64,000 nt of DNA from Sanchytrium tribonematis (taxonomy: Eukaryota > Sanchytriomycota > Sanchytriomycetes > Sanchytriales > Sanchytriaceae), in NCBI GenBank assembly GCA_018985235.1, contig JADGIG010000002.1, positions 16,034 through 80,033 of the forward strand, read 5' to 3'. The translations under genes and the position numbers were made by a program. Below the pieces are notes generated by a model, which saw nothing but the letters and a program-made list of their open reading frames with translations, was not told the origin of the DNA and searched no databases. Positions 56,688 through 64,000 of the stretch are shown here, in pieces. How positions within the stretch are numbered: position 1 is the first letter of the stretch; each line of letters opens with the position of its first letter.

Positions 56688-57518
56688 ATGACAAACAAAT
56701 ACGTTTCTATTCGTCCACCACGAGAAGTGGGCTATCTTCCTATGGAGACATTTGTCATTGGAATAAGTGTGAAAAGAAATGTACAATCAGTTATCAATGC
56801 ATTGTCAAACTCAGAAGCAACACGTCAAAAATTTAGGCATTTAAAAGTTATTCGTCCTTTAAAGCTAAATGAAGAATTCTATGGTTTCGTGTGTGATGTT
56901 GAAGACTATTTTGCTATTCTTCTAGGGCAAGCGGTCCGCCTCGACAAAATTAAACTTACAGTTAATGAATTCATCATTCAATTTCTGCTCGTAAAATTGC
57001 CATCGTTACCACCATTATCTAGTATACAATATGACCGTGTTAAAAATCTGTGGCCAATACATTTTAAATGTAATTTGGACAAGTCGTACAAATTGTCAGA
57101 CTCCTCTTACATTACACAGCAAACTGAGCGAATCGTCAAATCCGGATTTACTTGCGCCATTATTAATCCGACATTATCTATTGAAATTGCTACTAACCAT
57201 ATTGCACCATTTGATTCTTCTCAAATTTTTGATCATCCAGTTATGACTCTTCTAGACTTATTAGCAATTGATGAATTGCGTTGTAATAACGATAAACGCT
57301 ATCTCGCAACAGACTGTGATTGTTTTATTAAATTCGAACCATGTGTCATGTGCGGAATGGCTCTTCTTCATTCCAGAATCAAAAGAATTTTTATTTTAAG
57401 AGGTAGCAGTACCTTGAGTGATTGTGGCCATGACAAAGCTTTTTCTCAATTTTACTTGCACTGCCAAAGTGATTTAAATCATAGATTTCTAGTTTATAAT
57501 GCTGATTGCTCACCCTAA
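56688..57518 (+). CDS. TAD3: tRNA adenosine deaminase non-catalytic subunit Tad3/ADAT3
   Basis: Encodes 276 residues. The deaminase zinc site has H183 in HPVM and Cys 219 and 222 in EPCVMCGMALLHSR. The catalytic Glu after HP is Val (HPVM), which defines the inactive Tad3 partner; Tad2 supplies activity, and the heterodimer makes inosine-34 in tRNAs. The N-terminal half is the Tad3-specific domain. The TCTCCT element is 9 nt upstream of the ATG. Confidence 0.93.
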   Translation: MTNKYVSIRPPREVGYLPMETFVIGISVKRNVQSVINALSNSEATRQKFRHLKVIRPLKLNEEFYGFVCDVEDYFAILLGQAVRLDKIKLTVNEFIIQFLLVKLPSLPPLSSIQYDRVKNLWPIHFKCNLDKSYKLSDSSYITQQTERIVKSGFTCAIINPTLSIEIATNHIAPFDSSQIFDHPVMTLLDLLAIDELRCNNDKRYLATDCDCFIKFEPCVMCGMALLHSRIKRIFILRGSSTLSDCGHDKAFSQFYLHCQSDLNHRFLVYNADCSP

Positions 57519-57562
57519 TCTACGGTTTGATTAAGAAATAAATAAGATTATTTTTCAAACTT

Positions 57563-57985
57563 ATGCTTCACAATTCCATCTCAATTAAAAACATATCTTC
57601 CCTAGGTAGGTGGTCCACTTCATCTGGAAAGAAAAAGACGCTGAATATGTTGCTAAATGCCAACGATGAATATTATCAATCTTGCTCGCCGAGTGCACCT
57701 CATACCATCTACGTAGATTTCGAAGCTGAAAAGTATGTCGATAGCGTAAAAATTAAACTTGATCTGGCCGACGAGACGTATTTACCGGATGAAATAGAAA
57801 TACTGGGTGGATCTCATTTGTCAATGGTCACAATTACGACGAAAAAACTTCCATCACCAGTTTTCGAAGCTTGGGTTATCTTTGATATAAATTATGACTT
57901 GTGCGCATTAGCTATACGTATCAATAGCGTCAAAAGTGGGGGGCAAGACGTCCGGCTGTCTCAGATTCAAATACTTGGATATTGA
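57563..57985 (+). CDS. APC10: Anaphase-promoting complex subunit Apc10/Doc1
   Basis: Encodes 140 residues forming a Doc domain jelly-roll. Marks are SSLGRWSTSSGKKK at about 13-25, DEYYQSCSPSAPHTIYVDF, ADETYLPDEIEILGG and a terminal GGQDVRLSQIQILGY, all in Apc10 order (GxWxVSS..., ...DxxYxPSxIxI, ...G.D...RQIKI). Apc10 helps the APC/C bind destruction-box substrates. No C-terminal IR tail is evident, so it may dock differently. Confidence 0.86.
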   Translation: MLHNSISIKNISSLGRWSTSSGKKKTLNMLLNANDEYYQSCSPSAPHTIYVDFEAEKYVDSVKIKLDLADETYLPDEIEILGGSHLSMVTITTKKLPSPVFEAWVIFDINYDLCALAIRINSVKSGGQDVRLSQIQILGY

Positions 57986-58021
57986 ATTATTGCCACGATA
58001 AAATTAAAACTTTTTTGTAAC

Positions 58022-58450
58022 ATGATCTTGAGCATCTGGATTGTGAATAAAGCTGGCAGTTTAATCTATTCTAAAGACTATAATCCAAACAAACAGTCAA
58101 ATATACGCACTTTAACATCAAATGACGCTATTGTCTTGGCTTCAACATTGCATTCTTTGACAGCGATATCGAGCAGAGTCAGTCCAATCTTAGGCAGAGG
58201 AGTTCCTAGCCGGGGTTTGCGACAAATATTTACCACCTTGTTTACGATATATATACATACCACAATTACGGGCATAAAATTCATAGTATTGACAACACCG
58301 TCAAATAGTTCCATGGAATCGTTTTTTCTCAAATTGCATGAAGCCTATAGCGACTTTGTCGTTAAAAATGCATTTTACACACTTGAACATCCTATTAAAA
58401 ACCCTTTGTTTGACCAACAGTTAGACAACTTGCAAAAATTGGCAAACTGA
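58022..58450 (+). CDS. TRS23: TRAPP core subunit Trs23/TRAPPC4
   Basis: Encodes 142 residues, the length of human TRAPPC4 rather than yeast Trs23 (219). It shows a longin-like sybindin fold: LSIWIVNKAGSLIYSKDY at the start, then LASTLHSLTAISSRVSP, IYIHTTITGIKFIVLTTPSN (the highly conserved TGxKF segment) and a final helix. It sits in the TRAPP core that catalyses Ypt1 activation. Trs85 at 23131 is another subunit. Confidence 0.92.
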   Translation: MILSIWIVNKAGSLIYSKDYNPNKQSNIRTLTSNDAIVLASTLHSLTAISSRVSPILGRGVPSRGLRQIFTTLFTIYIHTTITGIKFIVLTTPSNSSMESFFLKLHEAYSDFVVKNAFYTLEHPIKNPLFDQQLDNLQKLAN

Positions 58451-58475
58451 TAGATTCGTTTATTCGAAAATAAAT

Positions 58476-59463
58476 TTATTTTCGAGCAGCGTCGTAATTA
58501 TTTACAAACCACTCAATGCTGCTTCTTAAGGCAACATGAAAGTCCGTAAATTCAAACTCTGGGTATAATGTTTTCAATTTGTGATTGCTACTTGGTTTGC
58601 GATATTGTCCATCAGATTTAGATGTATCCCAAATAATGTCTTGTTTGTAACCCATGATAGATGCGATGCTTTCCGCCACCTCTTTTATAGGTATCTCTTC
58701 ATTCTCTGAAGGTGATAAGATGATTGGCTCTGTACTGTTGTACTCAAACATGACCCAAATAATAAGTTTAGCTAGATCCAAGCTATAAATAAATTGTCTT
58801 AATGGTGAACCAGATCCCGAAACAGTAAAACTTGTCCCTGTTTCTAAATAAAAGTAAGTTACGCTTGGCTATATAGCACTTATGGATCAAAGCTGGGATA
58901 ACATGCGCATTATCCAAGTTGTAGTTGTCGTGAGCACCAAAGATATTTGTAGGAATGACACTCGTAAAATTTAAGCCATACTGGTCCTTATACATTTGAT
59001 TGTATACATCAATCATTCGTTTCGCATATGCATATCCAAAATTACTGGGATGTGGAGGACCCAAATGTATTTTTTCTTCAGTTAAAGGATAATCTACTTT
59101 ATCAGGAAATATGCAAGTGCTTAAGCAACTTACTACCCTGCACTCATATTGAGCTGCGGTAGATAAGATATTGTCATTCATCAAATTGTTTTCATGTAAA
59201 AAGTCAGCCTTATATCTCATGTTTGCGAAGAGACCTCCGACTTTCGCAGCAAGATGCAGTACGTGTGTTGGTTTGTGTTCCTCGAAGTAATTCTGAACCT
59301 CTTGCAAATTAAGTAAATTGCAATCATTCGATGACGCAAAAATCCAGTCTCCTTTTATGTTGTCTTGCTTGACGACGCTTTGAACTGCTCTTCCCACAAG
59401 ACCTGTCGCTCCAGTTACTAGAATTTTTGGTTGTGAAGTCAAGTCGAACCTCTCAGCAAGCAT
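58476..59463 (-). CDS. GFUS: GDP-L-fucose synthase (GFUS/TSTA3/WcaG family)
   Basis: Two exons (59463..58863, 58843..58476) over a 19-nt intron give 322 residues, matching human FX (321). A nucleotide-binding GATGLVG lies at 18-24 and the catalytic YxxxK is Y144-K148 in FGYAYAKRM. Exon 2 carries GTSFTVSGSGSPLRQFIYSL. It performs epimerisation and reduction of GDP-4-keto-6-deoxy-mannose to GDP-fucose. It is divergent from GMD over 105 bp, so both pathway enzymes share a promoter. A native-type mini-intron argues against recent bacterial transfer. Confidence 0.96.
58844..58862 (-). other. 19-nt intron in the GDP-fucose synthase gene
   Basis: GTAACTTACTTTTATTTAG, phase 1 (C|AA), restores IAK-Q-TGTSFTVSGSG. 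The only phase 1 intron. Branch A in TTTAT at -6. Confidence 0.95.
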
Positions 59464-59568
59464 CAAAATTTGAAACCTCCTGAAAATAAACGACAAAGCG
59501 TGATGTGTCAGATAAAGACGACGTCTAAGACGGATTGTAATAAATAGCAAACTTGGGCGAAGCTATTG

Positions 59569-60625
59569 ATGTTGAGTGAATCTAGCAAAGTGGCACTAAT
59601 TACTGGCATTAACGGTCAAGATGGAAGTTATCTCGCGGAATTGTTATTAGAAAAGGGCTACATGGTACATGGTATAATTAGAAAAGCCAGCATATTAAAT
59701 ACAGAACGTATAGATCATTTGTATGAGCATCCCAATTTAAAATTGCATTACGGAGATTTAACAGATGCCACGTCACTTTTGACCCTGTTAGCATCTATAA
59801 CACCAAATGAAGTATACAACTTGGGGGCTCAGAGTCATGTTAAGGTATCTTTTGAATTGCCAGCCTACACCGCCCAAGTAGATGGAATTGGAACACTCCA
59901 TATGCTAGAATGCATTTTGAAACTTGGCTTCCCATGTAAATTTTACCAAGCAAGTACTAGTGAGCTTTACGGAAAGGTTCAAGAAATACCTCAGAGTGAA
60001 ACAACTCCATTTTATCCACGGTCACCGTATTTTTGTCTAATTTAGATATGGTGTAGCGAAACTTTACGCTTATTGGATAACGGTGAATTATAGAGAACAG
60101 GGCTTGTTCGCATGTAATGGAATACTTTTTAATCACGAGTCCCCAAGGCGTGGAAGAACATTTGTAACACGTAAAATAACAAGGGCAGTCGCTGAAATCG
60201 TCAGCGGGCTTACTGATAAAATCGTTCTCGGAAATTTAGATGCTCGTAGAGACTGGGGCCACGCTAAAGACTATGTCGAAGGAATGTGGAGAATTTTACA
60301 GCAAGACGTTCCAGAGGACTACGTTCTTTCAACGGGAGAAGATCATTCTGTCCGTGAATTTGTGGAACTTGCTTTTTCATATGTCGGGATCGAAATCAAT
60401 TGGGAAGGCGAAGGGGTTGACGAAATTGGAAAAGACCGTAAAACAGGAAAGCTTTTGGTAGAAGTCAGCCCGAAATACTTTAGACCAACAGAAGTGGAGC
60501 AATTACTTGGCAATTGCTCTAAGGCTAAGAAAAATCTGGGCTGGACTCCCAGCTGCACATTTAAAGAATTAGTTGAAGAAATGGTGGAATCTGACTTGGC
60601 AGAAGTTAAAAAAGGATATAAATAA
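59569..60625 (+). CDS. GMD: GDP-mannose 4,6-dehydratase
   Basis: Two exons (59569..60026, 60046..60625) over a 19-nt intron give 345 residues. The Rossmann motif is [16 protein letters not shown] (12-27). YxxxK is Y154-K158 in [14 protein letters not shown]; the intron splits the codon just before that Tyr. [20 protein letters not shown] and [20 protein letters not shown] are further family blocks. It converts GDP-mannose to GDP-4-keto-6-deoxy-mannose, the substrate for the neighbouring fucose synthase. The ATG at 59569 is the first in frame. The stop lies in AAATAAAG. Confidence 0.97.
60027..60045 (+). other. 19-nt intron in the GMD gene
   Basis: GTATTTTTGTCTAATTTAG, phase 2 (CC|A), restores [13 protein letters not shown] exactly at the conserved active-site motif. 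Branch A in CTAAT at -6. Confidence 0.97.
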
Positions 60626-60634
60626 AGGCATGCT

Positions 60635-61477
60635 TTACTCTTCATCTGAAATTTTCTTAATCATTTGAAATGCCGCATTCAATTCTTCATCTAGACCAAA
60701 CATGGTCACAACTAGACTCTCATCCTTCAAGTACTCTTTCTCGAATTTCACCCCACTGTCGTAACCAATCTGTTTCAAATTAGAATCACGGTCTCCCAAT
60801 ACCTTACTTTGCATGCTCTTAGGTATTGTGATTTTTCTTCTGCTAGAAGCATTCTTGGATTTTGAAATTTTATCTTTGTCTGATAAGGTGGTTTTTGTTA
60901 CAGCACGATTCTCACTTATTTCATCCACATTCTTATTCTTACGTTTATCTTCCGATTTTTCACCCCTAGGAGATGTTCTATATAAAACGCCTTTATGGTC
61001 TACTAGCTTGCTAGGATCATAATAAATATTATTCACTGGAGAGTCTTTAATCCAGTCTAATATTTTGGTCAAAGCATAATGGATGTCATCTCCAATAATC
61101 AAAACCATTCTGTCTGTAGATTGTGGAAGAAGATCGTCAAAGCATGTAACTTTGATTCCATTTTCTCTTAATTCTTTCACGTTAGAGCCTTTTTTACCAA
61201 TAATTGTTCCTATCAAGAAATGTGATAGTAAAATTCTCAACAACATTTGGTTTTTTCTTATTTTCTCAGCAATAAAGGCACAACTTTTTGATAAATCTTC
61301 AGCTGGCCCGTTCAAAGAACAAATACGGTCATAGCAGCCCTCAATGTGTTCACTGATAGCAATTCTCACATCAAAATCAGCCCTAATTTTTTCAATCGTG
61401 CTGCCTTTAGATCCAATGATTATGCCTGCTTCCTTGTTATTGAGAAGCAATCGGATAGTGATATTTTTAGAAGTCAT
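60635..61477 (-). CDS. Multi-KH-domain RNA-binding protein (PCBP/Hek2-like)
   Basis: Encodes 280 residues from ATG 61477 (292 from 61513). KH1 at about 5-70 has the GxxG loop in IIIGSKGSTIEKIR. KH2 at about 75-150 has TIIGKKGSNVKELR. A third, weaker KH at the C-terminus (ITIPKSMQSKVLGDRDSNL) has its loop as GDRD. A basic linker with Ser/Lys repeats separates KH2 and KH3. The layout fits the PCBP/hnRNP K/Hek2 group, which binds C-rich mRNA regions. TCTCCT lies 9 nt before ATG 61477, so I prefer that start. Confidence 0.85.
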   Translation of the reverse strand: MTSKNITIRLLLNNKEAGIIIGSKGSTIEKIRADFDVRIAISEHIEGCYDRICSLNGPAEDLSKSCAFIAEKIRKNQMLLRILLSHFLIGTIIGKKGSNVKELRENGIKVTCFDDLLPQSTDRMVLIIGDDIHYALTKILDWIKDSPVNNIYYDPSKLVDHKGVLYRTSPRGEKSEDKRKNKNVDEISENRAVTKTTLSDKDKISKSKNASSRRKITIPKSMQSKVLGDRDSNLKQIGYDSGVKFEKEYLKDESLVVTMFGLDEELNAAFQMIKKISDEE

Positions 61478-61486
61478 GTATTCAGT

Positions 61487-61492
61487 AGGAGA
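61487..61492 (-). promoter_or_regulatory. TCTCCT start-proximal motif of the KH protein gene
   Basis: TCTCCTACTGAATAC precedes ATG 61477 with 9-nt spacing. It would be translated if the upstream ATG 61513 were used. Confidence 0.4.
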
Positions 61493-61516
61493 TCTCAAAA
61501 AAGATTTGCACATTTA

Positions 61517-63425
61517 TTAAAGGCAGCTCCTAATAATTACATTGGTGATTGATTGGACGGTTTCCTTCGAAGTGTATATTCCGAATGAAATTCCTAGTTT
61601 ATAGCGTTCGTGGCAATTTAAATCCGGGGTCAAGATAACAAAATCATTGTCTTCGGCAGCTAAATAAAAAATCTCCTCAAATTTTTTAAATTTCAGCGCA
61701 ATATTTTGTAAATTTAATATCCGTGCAAGTTGCTTCATCAAATGCTCATAGAAGTTGATCAGGTTAAATTCTTTCCTGAACGTGTCCATGATGGCTCCTG
61801 GATTCACAGCAATCCAATATATTTGAGACATTGAAAACTTCGAGATACCCATTCCTTGACAATATTGCAGAAAATTATTGTTTGAAAATAATTTGTATAC
61901 ATAGCCCATACCTGTGGATTTCTTCTCTCGAACTAAAACTGCGCTTTTATCAAACTCCAAATTTTTGTGAAAATATAACTTCAAACTTTTTTCACCATCT
62001 AATTTATCACGGACCTGATCTAAATAGTTTTTGGAATGCTCTTCAACGAAAGTCTTGGATATCAAAAGAGGTATTTTTTGTTCACATCTAATTGTTACAG
62101 TCACTCCAACTGCGGGAGTGAAGCAGGGTAAACCCAGCTCCCTTCCGATGGTCTTCTTTAGACCTTCCATATTGCTTTTGGAACCATGAACGAGAACTAT
62201 GTTGGTGGCTCCACTTTGTTGGATCAATTCAAGGATACCTCTTGAATCTGAATGGGCACTATATGAAAGGTTTTCAACTCCCATTTTCACGTCAATTTCT
62301 TGCCCACGGTGTCTAACTTTTCGTTCCCCATTAAGTAAATACCAGCCAATTGTACCATTAACACAATAGCCTGGAAGAATGAGTAGATTTTTATAATCGT
62401 GAGCCCATCTTTCAAATAATCTAGCAGAAAATCCACTTGCTAGCCTAAGTTAGTCTTTATTACATTCCCGGAGTTGCAAAAACAACACAAGGTTCATTTG
62501 AATCCACATATTTGACGTCAAATTTCTTAACGTGATGAAAATCAAATGGGTTGCGAAATTGCTCTGAATCAAGGTTAACATTAGTCCAATTTAAAAAAAG
62601 CTTGTAATACTCATTGGCTTTCTCCATAATTTCTCCGCTGAAAAATATGGGGACATTTAGCCCGTGCTGTTGCCAGTACGACTCTAACATAACACATAGC
62701 TCTTGGGCTCTTCCAACTGCAAACGTAGGAATCAAAACCTTCCCTCCCTGTTGGACGCAAGTGTGAACTTTTTTTAGAAAGGATTGCTCTCGAGTTGCTC
62801 TGGGAGGTCGAGTATAGCAGCCATAGGTGGATTCAGTGATCAATACGTCTGGTTTAAGTCTTTCGATAGATGCCTGGCCCAAATGTCTATCTGCAGTCAT
62901 ATTAAAATCCCCAGTGTACACAACTCGTAATAAATCTACCTCAATATATGTGATAATTGCACCCAAGACGTGTCCTGCGTAATAACTTCTAATTTTAATG
63001 GAATCTGAAATTACAATATCTTGATTCAAATCAATCACTTGGACCTTACTCAGGCACTTCTCAATCATTGCCTCTGTATAATTGAATTTGCTTGTTTTCT
63101 CATTAAAAAACTTTCTGCAATCATTAAGTAGAATTCTACAAATGGCTTTTGTAGGTGCACTCATAAAAACGGGACCGCTGTATCCTAAAATTTCTGTGAA
63201 ATACGGCAAAGCACCACAATGATCAAGATGAAAATGGCTGATAATGACGCAATCCACACAGTTGTACATTTGATTGCCCAATAATTTAAAATCAGGAAAT
63301 TTTCTATGATCGTTATGTCCTGCATGTATACCACAATCAAGCAAAATTCTTTTGTTATTGATAGTTACGAGAATAGACGAACGTCCAACATCCATACCTG
63401 CGCCTAGAGGCAAAATCTTAATCAT
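61517..63425 (-). CDS. INTS11: Integrator endonuclease subunit INTS11 (CPSF73-like)
   Basis: Two exons (63425..62464, 62444..61517) over a 19-nt intron give 629 residues. The metallo-beta-lactamase metal site HFHLDH is at 64-69 in IISHFHLDHCGALPYF. PDVLITESTYG, VYTGDFNM and GKVLIPTFAVGRAQEL are beta-CASP blocks. VVFATPGM is rejoined by splicing to LASGFSARLFERWA, and PGYCVNGTIG and NLSYSAHSD follow. It resembles INTS11 more than CPSF73, notably LGAGMDVGRSSILV at the start. Integrator cuts nascent RNAs and is missing in Dikarya. The N-terminus is the first ATG; TACTCCTTG lies nearby. Confidence 0.93.
62445..62463 (-). other. 19-nt intron in INTS11 with CTAAC branch site
   Basis: GTAATAAAGACTAACTTAG, phase 2 (AT|G), restores ATPGM-LASGFSARLF. 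Branch element ACTAAC is the consensus; A at -6. Confidence 0.96.
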
Positions 63426-63559
63426 TTGGAATTCAAGGAGTAAACCTCTTCGAATAGCTTCTTAATCAAACAAATGACATCTAATTTTTGCTGCTAAATG
63501 ATAATTATGCGAACCGTTTGTAAATATTTTTAATTCCAATTTTTATTATAAACAAGGGG

Positions 63560-64000
63560 ATGAGCTATATCTCAACTTTAACTAATTTATTTCTTTCTCT
63601 TACACAAACTAATTACCTAACCTTCAATGAGCTTTGTATTATATATAAGCAAAGCGGATTGAATGACATGATGATAAATAATGTAGTGGAAGAAATTGTT
63701 AGAACTACCAGTGGGATTTCAACAACTGACAAATTTAATTGCGATCAATTTATATATGGAATGCTGCTAATTTATAGAAACTTTCAAATGGATGTGGAAA
63801 CCGATTTATCGATTTTGAGGAAAAAACTAAAGGACTCAACTTTAGCCGATCTGGAATCTCTTCAAAAGCAATCAATGAAAGTAAACTCTCCAACTGTTCA
63901 TCAAAAACCAGTTTCAAAAGTGGAATTTAGTGCGTCAGACATCTACACATCGTCACACAGAAGAAAACCAATTAGTAAGACTTCTGGCACGACAATGAAG
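63560..64000 (+). CDS. 5' part of an unidentified gene, possibly EH/EF-hand-like (partial)
   Basis: The frame is open from ATG 63560 to the window edge, 147 residues. The first 75 (helices around ELCIIYKQSGLNDMMINNVV and KFNCDQFIYGMLLIYRNF) have the helix-loop-helix rhythm of an EH or EF-hand domain but no canonical calcium loop. A coiled helix (LRKKLKDSTLADLESLQKQS) and a basic, Ser/Thr-rich segment follow. No family is assigned. Divergent from INTS11 over 134 bp. Confidence 0.6.
   Translation, partial: MSYISTLTNLFLSLTQTNYLTFNELCIIYKQSGLNDMMINNVVEEIVRTTSGISTTDKFNCDQFIYGMLLIYRNFQMDVETDLSILRKKLKDSTLADLESLQKQSMKVNSPTVHQKPVSKVEFSASDIYTSSHRRKPISKTSGTTMK

Noticed and set aside
58476-60625. Recent bacterial transfer of GMD and GFUS
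   Set aside because: Both contain introns of the local 19-nt type and share local base composition; bacterial ancestry, if any, is old.
2293-62463. Split frames as frameshifts, sequencing errors or pseudogenes
   Set aside because: All thirteen breaks are resolved by a GT-AG interval of near-constant length with the same A(-6)Y(-5) signature, and each restores conserved sequence. Random errors would not do this.
1-64000. Chlorarachniophyte nucleomorph or ciliate origin, suggested by tiny introns
   Set aside because: Genes for mitochondrial, metabolic, membrane-traffic and fungal-type wall functions do not fit a nucleomorph, and TAA, TAG and TGA all act as stops, unlike most ciliates.
1-64000. 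Canonical microsporidian origin, suggested by compactness
   Set aside because: A complex I subunit, MCU, LIP2, HOM2, URA4 and SPAG6 are lost or unknown in canonical microsporidia.

Overview
The window is nuclear DNA of a very compact, AT-rich eukaryotic genome. I place 57 protein genes in 64 kb, two of them cut by the window edges, about one gene per 1.1 kb. Gaps are usually under 150 bp, several gene pairs overlap, and no gene-free stretch exceeds about 300 bp. I saw no tRNA, rRNA, transposon, CRISPR array or tandem repeat. Gene content points to an early-diverging, probably zoosporic fungus or close relative. Fungal-type markers are an SNT1-like SANT protein, a Kre9-like wall/membrane protein, PacC-like zinc fingers, Ipi1, Gid7 and a fungal-type complex I 21 kDa subunit. 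Genes most Dikarya lack are SPAG6/PF16 (flagellar central pair), a KIF12-like kinesin, INTS11, and GDP-mannose dehydratase plus GDP-fucose synthase. Mitochondria appear functional (complex I subunit, MCU, LIP2, Zim17, MTM1-like carrier, CLU1). Biosynthesis is retained (HOM2, URA4). This argues against canonical microsporidia; Sanchytriomycota, Rozellomycota or aphelid-like lineages are candidates I cannot separate.

The most striking feature is the introns. Thirteen genes are split, each by one minute GT-AG intron: ten are exactly 19 nt and the others 20, 22 and 28 nt. Removing each restores a continuous protein, often exactly at a conserved motif. All thirteen have an A six bases before the exon (likely branch point) followed by a pyrimidine. 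None is a multiple of three. A second recurrent signal is TCTCCT just upstream of start codons, most often 9 nt before the ATG.

Layout. 1-10 kb: end of an unknown gene, ZIM17, a GT2 polysaccharide synthase, FAN1, a GPATCH1-like protein, AP-1 sigma, a NIF-type HAD phosphatase, RPB4, MCU, an inositol polyphosphate multikinase and a zinc/coiled-coil orphan. 10-23 kb: GID7/WDR26, HOM2, a PacC-like factor, YOP1, an SLH1/ASCC3-like helicase, a bHLH factor, MTM1-like and SLC35C2-like transporters, HPM1, RPC40 and a Kre9-like membrane protein. 23-36 kb: TRS85, IPI1, VPS9, BCD1, a complex I subunit, an alpha/beta hydrolase, an SNT1-like corepressor and several orphans. 36-49 kb: AP-1/2 beta, a syntaxin, an NR2C2AP-like protein, LIP2, KU70, an EF-hand protein, URA4, PNO1, SPAG6, RRP4 and a HOS2-like deacetylase. 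49-64 kb: CLU1, a kinesin, a zinc finger protein, a mitochondrial-like membrane protein, a kinase-like/Sel1 protein, TAD3, APC10, TRS23, the divergent GFUS/GMD pair, a KH protein, INTS11 and the start of a further gene.

Functional links: the SNT1-like protein and the HOS2-like deacetylase are partners in Set3C-type complexes. GMD and GFUS share a promoter and make GDP-fucose, while the SLC35C2-like transporter belongs to a family linked to fucosylation. TRS85 and TRS23 are TRAPP subunits; AP-1 beta and sigma are clathrin-adaptor subunits. RPB4, RPC40, PNO1, RRP4, BCD1 and IPI1 are transcription and ribosome-biogenesis housekeeping genes.
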